From DATARH01 sp963746885 (GTDB lineage: Bacteria > Pseudomonadota > Alphaproteobacteria > ATCC43930 > CGMCC-115725), in contig CAVVDM010000011.1 of NCBI GenBank assembly GCA_963746885.1, positions 310,001 to 374,000 on the forward strand: a stretch of 64,000 nt of DNA, given 5' to 3'. Positions 18,150 through 25,475 of the stretch are shown in pieces. The translations under genes and the position numbers were made by a program. The number at the start of each line of letters is the position of its first letter. Position 1 is the stretch's first letter. The notes under the pieces were generated by a model that was not told the DNA's origin, ran no database searches, and saw only the letters and a program-made list of their open reading frames with translations.

Positions 18150-18218
18150 CGAGCGCGATCCCGCTGCGGCGCGCGCGGTGCTATGGTTGGTCCCGATGAC
18201 AGCGATTGACAATCCGGG

Positions 18219-19259
18219 ATGGTGCGCATGCTGGCGGCGATAGGACGCGCCGCGATGGTCCCGCTATGGACCGCGCAGCTTTTGACCGGGACAAAATCCT
18301 TTGAGCGCAACCGCGTTATCGGCAGCCGCTGGCTCAACGAGCGCGGCCTGCACGCGGCACGGGTGGCGCTCGCGCACCGCATGGCCGCATCGCGCCGCCG
18401 CCGGCTCGAAGGCCTGGTCACCGCCGCCGATCGTGAGGATTTCGCCCGCGACGGGTTTGTCGTGCGCCGCGATTTCCTGCCAGCCGCCGAGTTTGCCGCG
18501 ATGCAGGACCAGGTCAAAGCCTACCGCGGGAGGTTGCGCGAGATCGCCGAGGGCGACACGGTCATGCGCAAGATTGCGCTGGGGCCGGAGGTGCGCGAAG
18601 CGGTGCCGGCGTTGGACAACGTGCTGCGCTCGCCGCAATGGCGCGGGCTGATTCGCTATGTCGGCAGCCGCGACGCCGAGCCGGTCGTGTGGATCCAGAG
18701 CCTTTTGCGCCATGCCTGCGACGGCCCGCCCGACCCGCAGACCGCGCTGCACGCCGACACCTTTCACCCGGCCGTCAAGGCGTGGCTGTTCCTGACCGAT
18801 GTCGCCGCCGATGCCGGACCCTTCACCTATGTTGCCGGATCACACCGTCTGACACCCGAGCGGCTCGCCTGGGAGCGGCGGATGAGCCTTGCCGCGGGAG
18901 GGTCGCCGGCTGCCGAAAACCGACAAGGATCTTTCCGCATCGAGCCGGCCGAACTGATGGCGCTGGGCCTGCCCACGCCGCGGGTTTTCGCGGTGCCGGC
19001 CAACACGCTCGTCGTCGCCGACACGTTCGGCTTCCATGCGCGCGGCCCGAGCGCCGGGCGCTCGCTCAGGGTCGAGATCTGGGCCTACGGCCGACGCAGC
19101 CCGTTCGTACCGTGGTCCGCGTTCGACCCGTGGACCGGCGCAGCCCTCGCCCGGCGCAGCCTGATCGGCTGGCGGCTCAGCGATCTCTACGAGCGGATCG
19201 GCCTCAAGCCGAACGGATGGCAAGCGCGGATCGGCGTATCCGCTTTCGATCCGGTCTGA
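18219..19259 (+). CDS. phytanoyl-CoA dioxygenase (PhyH) family protein, copy 2
   Basis: This 346-residue paralog of the gene at 15002 can be aligned along its whole length: RNRVIGSRWLNERGLHAARV, RDGFVVRRDFLPAAEFAAMQ, GDTVMRKIALGPEV. The iron ligands are conserved (LHADTFHPAVKAWLFLTDV and DTFGFHARGPS), with the 2-oxoglutarate Arg in LRVEIWAYGRRSP. The start ATG 18219 has no strong ribosome binding site, and an alternative ATG lies at 18228. It follows the KpsS-SDR gene by 69 bp in the same direction. Shared N-terminal and C-terminal extensions show that the two copies arose by duplication rather than from unrelated PhyH genes. Confidence 0.85.
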   Translation: MVRMLAAIGRAAMVPLWTAQLLTGTKSFERNRVIGSRWLNERGLHAARVALAHRMAASRRRRLEGLVTAADREDFARDGFVVRRDFLPAAEFAAMQDQVKAYRGRLREIAEGDTVMRKIALGPEVREAVPALDNVLRSPQWRGLIRYVGSRDAEPVVWIQSLLRHACDGPPDPQTALHADTFHPAVKAWLFLTDVAADAGPFTYVAGSHRLTPERLAWERRMSLAAGGSPAAENRQGSFRIEPAELMALGLPTPRVFAVPANTLVVADTFGFHARGPSAGRSLRVEIWAYGRRSPFVPWSAFDPWTGAALARRSLIGWRLSDLYERIGLKPNGWQARIGVSAFDPV

Positions 19260-19292
19260 CGCACCTCAAAAACACCTGGAGACGCATCCGCA

Positions 19293-20060
19293 ATGGCCTG
19301 GGATCCTGCCCAATATTTGAAATTTGCCGGGCCGCGGCTGCGGCCGGCGCTCGACCTGCTGCAGCGCATCGATGTCGAGACGCCGGCGAGCGTGTACGAT
19401 CTCGGCGCCGGGGCCGGCAACGTGACGCGCCTCATTGCCGCGCGATGGCCCGCGGCGCGGGTGGTCGGCATCGATTCGTCCGCCGAGATGCTTGCCAAGG
19501 CGGCCGCCGAAAACCCGCAAATCGCATGGCGCCAAGCCGATCTCGGAACCTGGCGGCCGGAGCGGCCGGCTGATGTCATTTACTCGAACGCCGCACTGCA
19601 TTGGCTCGACGGCCACGACACCTTGCTGCCCGGGCTGTTCGCCGGTCTCGCGCCGAAAGGAGTCCTCGCGGTGCAGATGCCGCGCAATTTCGGCGCGCGG
19701 TCGCACACCTCGATCACCGAGGCGGCATTGGCCGGGCCGTGGCGGCGCGTGCTCGAGCCGCTGCTGCGTCCCTCGCCGGTCGCCGAACCCGCCTTCTATT
19801 ACGATCTTCTGGCGCCGCGCGCGGCCAGTCTCGACATCTGGGAGACCGAATATCTGCAGGTGCTCGACGGAGAGAACCCGGTCAAGGAATGGACCAAGGG
19901 CACTTGGCTCAGCCCGTTGCTGGCGGCCCTGGACGAGCCCGAACGCAGCCGGTTCGAGGCGGACTATGCGGCCCGCGTCACGGCCGCCTACCCGCCGCGC
20001 GGCGACGGGAAGACCCTGTTTCCGTTCCGCCGGATGTTCCTGATCGCAACGGCGGCATGA
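19293..20060 (+). CDS. tam: trans-aconitate 2-methyltransferase
   Basis: This 255-residue class I SAM methyltransferase follows Tam closely: MAWDPAQYLKFAGPRLRPAL at the N-terminus, motif I VYDLGAGAGNVTRLIA, VVGIDSSAEMLAKA, YSNAALHWLDGHDTLLPG, VLAVQMPRNFGARSH and the C-terminal LFPFRRMFLIATAA. Tam monomethylates trans-aconitate, a by-product that inhibits aconitase. GGAGA lies about 10 nt before the ATG. It follows the second PhyH gene by 33 bp, but its family function does not obviously link to the capsule-like cluster. A strong hairpin lies 48 bp downstream. Confidence 0.9.
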   Translation: MAWDPAQYLKFAGPRLRPALDLLQRIDVETPASVYDLGAGAGNVTRLIAARWPAARVVGIDSSAEMLAKAAAENPQIAWRQADLGTWRPERPADVIYSNAALHWLDGHDTLLPGLFAGLAPKGVLAVQMPRNFGARSHTSITEAALAGPWRRVLEPLLRPSPVAEPAFYYDLLAPRAASLDIWETEYLQVLDGENPVKEWTKGTWLSPLLAALDEPERSRFEADYAARVTAAYPPRGDGKTLFPFRRMFLIATAA

Positions 20061-20107
20061 CGCTGTCGCGACCGGGCGCAACGCGACAAATCGGACCACA
20101 AGCAGAT

Positions 20108-20136
20108 CGGGCCGGCCGCTTGCGGCGGCCGGCCCG
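20108..20136. terminator. GC-rich hairpin between convergent genes
   Basis: A perfect 12-bp stem (CGGGCCGGCCGC at 20108-20119 pairs with 20125-20136) with a 5-nt loop sits between tam and the convergent small secreted protein gene. There is no T-run on either side, so it may work as a bidirectional barrier or a Rho-assisted terminator rather than a classical intrinsic one. Confidence 0.55.
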
Positions 20137-20157
20137 AAAACGGCTAGGCAGCGGCGA

Positions 20158-20493
20158 TCAGTTCGCGCGCGGTCCCGGCATGTTGCCCGAGGGCGCTATC
20201 GCCTGGGTCTGCTGCTGACCCGACGGATACCAGCCGCCGCCCGGTTGCGGACCGACGTAGTTCGGTGACGGCTGAACGTTCTCGCTCTGTTGCTTCTCCG
20301 AGGGGTACCAGCCGGCGCCGGGGTTCGGGCCGGGCATCGCGACCGACGGGCCGACCGGAGCGGTGGCAGCGGGCGGGGCCGCGGTCGCGCCTGGCGGCAG
20401 GGAGGCAATGCCACCCGATTGCGCATGCGCGGCGAACGCAATGCCCGTCACCAGGCTCAGGCTCAAAATCGCTGACTTAGCGAAGGTGGACAT
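20158..20493 (-). CDS. small secreted Pro/Gly-rich protein, copy 1
   Basis: The 111-residue product starts at ATG 20493 (GGAGAGAG 4 nt upstream) with MSTFAKSAILSLSLVTGIAF followed by AAHAQS, a clear Sec signal peptide with cleavage after AHA. The mature part is Pro/Gly/Gln-rich and internally repeated: PGPNPGAGWYPSEKQQ and VGPQPGGGWYPSGQQQ. It has no cysteine and no known domain. It is the first of three tandem paralogs in the same orientation (see 20774 and 21312). The role is unknown; export to periplasm or beyond is predicted from the signal peptide. Upstream of the start is a sequence block shared with copy 2. Confidence 0.75.
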   Translation of the reverse strand: MSTFAKSAILSLSLVTGIAFAAHAQSGGIASLPPGATAAPPAATAPVGPSVAMPGPNPGAGWYPSEKQQSENVQPSPNYVGPQPGGGWYPSGQQQTQAIAPSGNMPGPRAN

Positions 20494-20656
20494 GGACTCT
20501 CTCCAACGGTTCCGAGTGCACGGGAAACGGCCTCTGTGAAAGGCGATGTGAGCCAAGGGGCAAGATGTTGCAAATGAAGATCGGACAAGATACTAATGAA
20601 GTCCGATCATTACGAGGCTGCCAAAGGAGGTTTCCGGTCTAGCTATGCGCGAGGTT

Positions 20657-20675
20657 CGTTGTGCTATGCACAACG
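20657..20675. promoter_or_regulatory. 8-bp inverted repeat upstream of secreted-protein copy 1
   Basis: CGTTGTGC-TAT-GCACAACG is a perfect dyad with a 3-bp centre, about 165 bp upstream of the copy 1 start. It lies in the region also duplicated (in diverged form) upstream of copy 2 near 21209-21245. It may be a regulator-binding site or a small hairpin. Confidence 0.3.
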
Positions 20676-20773
20676 CGCGAGGCTGGGGCTATTGATGCCG
20701 GAACGAACGTCGCCGAGCCGACCATTGGTGGCGGTTAGCCCGGCGACGTTTCGGTACGTCTACGAGGCGCCGG

Positions 20774-21064
20774 TTAATTCGGCGACTTGTCGAAGGCTTC
20801 GTCCCTGCCGTAGTAGCCAACGCCGGGCGACGGGCCGACATACTGGGGCGAGGGTTGCTCATCGCCGAGCTGGCTTCCGGCGGAACTCCAGCTCTTGCCC
20901 GGGTTCGGGCCAGGATAGGCGACCGAGGGGCCGACCGGAGCAGGCGCCGTTACCGCAGGGCCCGGCGGCAATGCAGCGATGTAGTCCGACTGCGCGTGCG
21001 CCGCAACAGTGGCGCCGGTCAACACGCTAAGGCTTAATATTGCCGATTTGACGAGGCTGGACAT
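20774..21064 (-). CDS. small secreted Pro/Gly-rich protein, copy 2
   Basis: The 96-residue paralog of copy 1 starts at ATG 21064 (TTGGAGAAAG upstream). The signal peptide reads MSSLVKSAILSLSVLTGATV then AAHAQS, nearly the same as copy 1 (KSAILSLS, AAHAQS). The mature part reads APVGPSVAYPGPNPGKSW and QPSPQYVGPSPGVGYYGRDE, lining up with copy 1 over its full length. Longer in-frame starts exist but skip the ribosome binding site and bury the signal peptide. The function is unknown. The two genes and their upstream regions clearly came from a tandem duplication. Confidence 0.75.
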   Translation of the reverse strand: MSSLVKSAILSLSVLTGATVAAHAQSDYIAALPPGPAVTAPAPVGPSVAYPGPNPGKSWSSAGSQLGDEQPSPQYVGPSPGVGYYGRDEAFDKSPN

Positions 21065-21311
21065 GGGCTTTCTCCAAGGCATCAAAATCGAGGACGAATT
21101 ACCTCTGGCCAACCATCTGATCCGAGGATGAAAATCTGCAAATGAACTGTTGTCGCAATCAACATGATCTCTAGTCATTGAGCAGCCAAACTCTGGGGTT
21201 ACGGGCTCAGCTATGCGTCAAATCCGGTGGGCCATGCGCGACTTGCGAGCCGAAAGCGGCGTGGGCCGCCCGCCCGCGATGGCCGACCCACACTGGCAGG
21301 GCCCGGACGGC

Positions 21312-21500
21312 TCAGTTCGGAGCTGGGCTGGCGCCTTTGTCATAGGGATGCATCGCCGCGTCCGAATCGTACCCGGGCGGCGTCTGGAAATGCGGCGCCA
21401 CGCCGTAATAGGCCTCACTGGGCGAGGGGCCGGCATAGCGCTGCGAGGGCTCGACCGGCCGGGTCTGCTCCTCGGAGTGATACCAGCCCTTGCCGGGGTT
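21312..21500 (-). pseudogene. remnant of a third secreted Pro/Gly-rich protein
   Basis: On the minus strand 62 codons ending in TGA at 21312-21314 read NPGKGWYHSEEQTRPVEPSQ, then RYAGPSPSEAYYGVAPHF, and finish DKGASPAPN. This matches the mature part of copy 2 (PNPGKSW, QYVGPSPGVGYYG). Two codons upstream of NPGKG the frame is closed by a TGA and the signal peptide is missing, so the 5' half is lost. The flanking sequence CCATGCGCRACYTGCGAGCC near 21545 also resembles the upstream region of copy 2. It is a decayed third member of the array. Confidence 0.7.
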
Positions 21501-21622
21501 GCAGGCTCACCCGGTCGAGCAGCCATGCGCCTGATGTGCCGCACCATGCGCAACCTGCGAGCCTGACCGTCGCAAACGACACGCGCCAAGTAGCCGGGCG
21601 TGATAACCAGATCGTGTAACCG

Positions 21623-22594
21623 ATGCAGTCTCTCCATTTTGAAGCCCTCGATCTGAACCTGTTGCGGGTATTCGAGGCACTCATCGAAGAACGCAGCGCC
21701 ACCCGCGCCGGCACAAGACTCGGGCTGACCCAGTCGGCGATCAGCCACGCGCTGAACCGCTTGCGCTATGTAATGAAGGACGAATTGTTCGTGCGCGGAC
21801 CGGATGGCATGCAGCCGACCGAGCGCGCCGCCGAGATCGCGCCGCGGCTGCGCCAGGGCCTCCTGCAATTGCAGCTCGCGCTGGCGCCCAGCGAGTTTGT
21901 CCCCGAACGCACCGACCGCCGCTTTACCATCACCTGCACCGAATATGCCGGCGCGGTGCTGCTGCCGGCCTTTATCGCGCGGCTGCGAGCCGAAGCGCCC
22001 AACGCCTCGCTGACCATACTGCCGAGCAATCTCGGGGTCGCCGACACGCTGCGCAGCGGGCGCGCCGACCTTGCGGTCGGCAGCTTCAAGCGGGCGCCCG
22101 ATTGGTTCGCGACCGAGCCGCTAATGCGCGAGACGCGGGTCTGGGTGCTGAGCGCCGACAACCCGGCGGCAAACCAGGAATTGACCCTGGAGCGTCTCGC
22201 CGCCTTGCCGCATCTGGTCATCATGGCTACCGGCGAGGACGAGCACGCGATCGACGGGTATGTCGTCGATCATGGGCTCGAGCGTCTGGTAACGCGCAGC
22301 GACGCGGGTTTGCTGCAAGGCGCCCTGGCGGGGCGCGGCTTGCGCCGCAACGTCGCGGTGACGACACCGCACTTCCTTGCCGCTGTCGCCGCAGTCAGCC
22401 GGTCGGATGTCGCGGCATTGCTGCCGCGCCGCGTCGCCGCGATGTTTATGGGCCCCTATCGGCTCACGATGTTCGAACCGCCTTATCAATCGCCGCCGTT
22501 CGAGCTGATGTCCCTATGGCACCGCGAAAACGGCGATCAGCCGGCGATCGCCTGGCTGCGCCAGGTGTTGCGCGAGGTGGCCGCGGAGCTGTGA
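21623..22594 (+). CDS. LysR-family transcriptional regulator
   Basis: The 323-residue regulator has an N-terminal winged helix-turn-helix: LDLNLLRVFEALIEERSATR, LGLTQSAISHALNRLR (recognition helix), and DELFVRGPDGMQPTERA. A substrate-binding domain follows (RRFTITCTEYAGAVLLPAFI, LRSGRADLAVGSF, PHFLAAVAAVSRSDVAALLP). The pattern fits the NodD/NahR-like LysR branch. It starts about 120 bp from the third secreted-protein remnant and is divergent from that array, so it could regulate it; LysR proteins usually act on divergent neighbours. The effector is unknown. Confidence 0.88.
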   Translation: MQSLHFEALDLNLLRVFEALIEERSATRAGTRLGLTQSAISHALNRLRYVMKDELFVRGPDGMQPTERAAEIAPRLRQGLLQLQLALAPSEFVPERTDRRFTITCTEYAGAVLLPAFIARLRAEAPNASLTILPSNLGVADTLRSGRADLAVGSFKRAPDWFATEPLMRETRVWVLSADNPAANQELTLERLAALPHLVIMATGEDEHAIDGYVVDHGLERLVTRSDAGLLQGALAGRGLRRNVAVTTPHFLAAVAAVSRSDVAALLPRRVAAMFMGPYRLTMFEPPYQSPPFELMSLWHRENGDQPAIAWLRQVLREVAAEL

Positions 22595-22604
22595 GGCGGC
22601 GCGG

Positions 22605-23624
22605 TTAACTCAGCCGGCCGCGGACCAACGCTGCGCCGGCGGCCAGCGCTGCCAACTTCGCTTCGGCAAGAGCGCGGTCGAGCGGCGCCATGCCGCAATT
22701 GGTGCACGGGTAGAGCCGCTCCGGCGGCACGAAGCGCAGCGCCTGATCGAGGGTCGCGGCGACCACCTCCGGCGTCTCGACCACCTCACTCGCCACGTCG
22801 ATCGCACCAACCAGCACGTCCTTGCCGGCGAGCAGCGCCAGCAGCTCGATCGGCACATGCGAATTGGCGCATTCGAGCGACACCTGATCGATCCGGCTCG
22901 CGGCCAGCGCCGGAAAGATCCGCTCGTACTGGCGCCATTCTGCGCCCAGCCCCGTCTTCCACTCGATATTGGCCGGGATGCCATAGCCATAGCAGATGTG
23001 CACCGCGGTCTTGCAGGCCAGCCCCTCGGCTGCGCGATTGAGCGCCGCAACACCCCAGTCGACGACCTGGTCGAGATAGACATTGAAGGCCGGCTCGTCG
23101 AACTGGATCACATCGACCCCGAGCGCGGCCAGCTCGCGCGCCTCCTCGTTCAGCAGTTCGGCGAAGGCCATCGCCATCGCAACGCGATCACCGTAATGCG
23201 CGTCGGCAACGGTATCGGCGATCGTCATCGGCCCGGGCAGGGTGAATTTGAGCTGCCTTCGCGTATGGCCACGCGCGATCGTCGCTTCCCAGGCGTGCAC
23301 CGCTTGCCGGCGGCGCAACGGCCCGGCGACCGTCGGCACCAACGCCTCGTAACGGTTGTTGCGGATCCCCATGCGCACGCGGCGGCCGAAATCGATGCCG
23401 TCGATCCCTTCGAGAAAACCGTGGACGAAATGCTGCCGCGCCTGCTCGCCGTCAGTGACGATGTCGATGCCGGCATCCTCCTGCAGCTTCAGCGCCAGCA
23501 GGGTCGCGTCGCGCTTGCCGTCGCGCAACGTCTCGCCCTCGAGCCGCCACGGCGCCCACAGGGTTTGCGGCTGGGCCAGCCAGGACGGCTTCGGCAGGCT
23601 GCCGGCAATCGTCGTTTCGAGCAC
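22605..23624 (-). CDS. MetE C-terminal-like (core-MetE) methyltransferase
   Basis: The protein (339 residues from GTG 23624, preceded by GAGGAAA) matches only the catalytic C-terminal half of cobalamin-independent methionine synthase. It starts VLETTIAGSLPKPSWLAQPQ and shows FTLPGPMTIADTV, GVDVIQFDEPAFNVYLDQV, KTAVHICYGYG, QVSLECANSHVPIELLA and LYPCTNCGMAPLDRALAEAK. The zinc ligands (His/Cys of HICYG, Glu of DEPAF region, Cys of CTNCGM) are present. Lacking the N-terminal folate-binding half, it probably uses a methyl donor other than methyltetrahydrofolate-polyglutamate, as proposed for core-MetE families. The exact donor and acceptor are unknown. The usual partner MesX is not adjacent. Confidence 0.82.
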   Translation of the reverse strand: MLETTIAGSLPKPSWLAQPQTLWAPWRLEGETLRDGKRDATLLALKLQEDAGIDIVTDGEQARQHFVHGFLEGIDGIDFGRRVRMGIRNNRYEALVPTVAGPLRRRQAVHAWEATIARGHTRRQLKFTLPGPMTIADTVADAHYGDRVAMAMAFAELLNEEARELAALGVDVIQFDEPAFNVYLDQVVDWGVAALNRAAEGLACKTAVHICYGYGIPANIEWKTGLGAEWRQYERIFPALAASRIDQVSLECANSHVPIELLALLAGKDVLVGAIDVASEVVETPEVVAATLDQALRFVPPERLYPCTNCGMAPLDRALAEAKLAALAAGAALVRGRLS

Positions 23625-23720
23625 GGCATTTCCTCGGGTGGTGCGATGTTGCTCTGTGTTAGGCCAGCGGGCGAGGCTCGTCAAACGAAGGCGGCACCCC
23701 CCGCCGGCTCTCAGCGCGGA

Positions 23721-24347
23721 TCACAACTCGAGGGCCGCGAGGAAGGTCTCCCGCGCCGCCTCGCTGGCGGCAGCGCGCTTGCAGGCGATGGCGACAAGCT
23801 CCTGATTGGGCCGCCGCCGCAGGATGATCTCGGCAAACGGAACCTCCTGCAGCTTTCGCGCCAGCAGGGTCGGCGTAAAGCCGCAACGGTGCGCCATGCC
23901 GGTATGGCCGCGCGCCAGAGAAGGGCCAAACCCGAAGATCATGTCGTGGACCGTGACTGGCCCCGCCTGCGATTCGTAAGCCACCTCATGCAGCCGGTCG
24001 CCGGCGATGTATTCGGCGATCGCCTGAAGGTCGGGCACGATCAGGCAGAGGAACCCGTCGTCGGCCAGGACCCGATAAATTTCCGCGATCGCGCCGCCGA
24101 CCTGATGAAGGTAGAGGTGCTCGAGGCAGTGCGCCGACCACACCGCGTCAGCCGCTCCGCTTTCAATGGCTGACAGATCATTGATATTGGCCAGAAGATC
24201 GGGCATCACCCTTGGGTCGGCATCGACGCGCAGCTCACGCCATTCGGCAAACATTGCCGGCAGCCACGCACTCCCTTTCGCACCGCTGCCCAGATTGACG
24301 AGCAGGCGGGAGCGCGTCCCCTGTTGCTGACCGGGCGGATCACTCAT
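23721..24347 (-). CDS. class I SAM-dependent methyltransferase
   Basis: This 208-residue single-domain protein begins MSDPPGQQQGTRSRLLVNLG, with motif I as LVNLGSGAKGSAWLP, acidic strand-2 end RVDADPRV, motif AVWSAHCLEHLYLHQV and IYRVLADDGFLCLIVPDLQA (post-motif strand 5). The HCLEHL plus PDLQAIAEYI segments are typical of predicted SAM methyltransferases of carbohydrate or lipid type (Methyltransf_11-like). The substrate is unknown. It lies upstream of the MetE-like gene on the same strand with a 96-bp gap. Confidence 0.8.
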   Translation of the reverse strand: MSDPPGQQQGTRSRLLVNLGSGAKGSAWLPAMFAEWRELRVDADPRVMPDLLANINDLSAIESGAADAVWSAHCLEHLYLHQVGGAIAEIYRVLADDGFLCLIVPDLQAIAEYIAGDRLHEVAYESQAGPVTVHDMIFGFGPSLARGHTGMAHRCGFTPTLLARKLQEVPFAEIILRRRPNQELVAIACKRAAASEAARETFLAALEL

Positions 24348-24435
24348 GTGTCAAACGGGTCCTTCGACGCAGGAACGAGCGATCGCGATTTTGCCCGGCG
24401 GTGGCACCAGCGGGCAAGTCTAGCCGACACGCCGG

Positions 24436-25389
24436 TCAGAGAGAAGACGGGACGGCGGCCGGCGCAGGCGGCCCGGCAGCCGCCGTCACCGCGACACGAT
24501 CGAAATCGCGCGCGGCGCGCACATCGGGAAAGAACCGGGCGGCCTCCGCTGCTACGGCAGCGGGATCGTAGCGGTTCGAGAGATGCGTGAGATAGAGCGT
24601 GCCGATCCCCGCTGCGGCGGCCAGCCGCCCCGCCTGCCCGGCCGTCAGATGCCCGCGCTCGGCAGCGAGCGCCGCATCGGCATCGAGAAAGGTCGCCTCG
24701 ATGACGAGGGCATTGGCCCCACGCACCGCCTCGACCAAGGACGCGGTTTCCTCGACATCGCCGACCACGGCCACGCTTGCGCCCGGCGCCGGCGGCCCTT
24801 GTACGTCCTCAGGCGCGACGCGCCTGCCATCGGCGAGCACCACCGCCTCGCCCTGGGCCAGCTGAGCGCGCAATGGGCCCGGCGGCACGCCGAGCGCGGC
24901 CAGCCGGTCGGCACGCAGATGCCGGCGCGGCGTCGTCTCGAAGCGATAGCCGAGGCTCGCTGTGCCGCGATGGCGGACCGCGAAGCAGCTGATGCGGTAA
25001 TCGCTTTCTTCCACGACCGGGCCGGGCGTCAGCGCGACGAAGCGCAGCGGCACCGGAGCACGAGGCAGCGGCCAGATGCCGCCGAGATAGCGCTCGGCGA
25101 CGCCGACCGTCTCGCGGCTGCCGCAGATCGCCAGCCCGCCGCGCAGTTCGACAAGGCCGAGCGTCGCGATCAGCCCGGCGAGGCCGAGCACATGGTCGAG
25201 ATCAGCGTGCGTCAGCAGCACATAATCGAGGCGCCGCAGCCCCGTTCCGGCGCGTAGCATCTGGCGCTGCGTCCCCTCGCCGCAGTCGATCAGAAAACGC
25301 TGGCTGCCGGCCCCGACCAGCAGCGCCGGCAGGCCGCGCTCGGCCGTCGGCATCGTGGCCGCGGTGCCGAGAAAGGTCAGCTCGAACAT
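24436..25389 (-). CDS. rnz: ribonuclease Z-like metallo-beta-lactamase fold protein
   Basis: This 317-residue MBL-fold protein has the RNase Z N-terminus MFELTFLGTAATMPTAERGL and LIDCGEGTQRQM (the GEGTQ motif is diagnostic), with CFAVRHRGTASLGYRFE, VVGDVEETASLVE and TLYLTHLSNRYDP. The metal motif reads YVLLTHADLDHVLGLAGLI, giving H-x-D-x-D-H where the usual pattern is H-x-H-x-D-H. Length matches tRNase Z, which matures tRNA 3' ends. The changed residue makes activity on tRNA uncertain. It is divergent from aspartate aminotransferase, with 86 bp between starts. Confidence 0.85.
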   Translation of the reverse strand: MFELTFLGTAATMPTAERGLPALLVGAGSQRFLIDCGEGTQRQMLRAGTGLRRLDYVLLTHADLDHVLGLAGLIATLGLVELRGGLAICGSRETVGVAERYLGGIWPLPRAPVPLRFVALTPGPVVEESDYRISCFAVRHRGTASLGYRFETTPRRHLRADRLAALGVPPGPLRAQLAQGEAVVLADGRRVAPEDVQGPPAPGASVAVVGDVEETASLVEAVRGANALVIEATFLDADAALAAERGHLTAGQAGRLAAAAGIGTLYLTHLSNRYDPAAVAAEAARFFPDVRAARDFDRVAVTAAAGPPAPAAVPSSL

Positions 25390-25475
25390 CGGCGCGCTCT
25401 ATCGCCTCCCTCAACCGTGCGACGGTATCTTCACAGCGGCGGACGCTGCCATTAGGTTACGGCTTTCCATACCGG

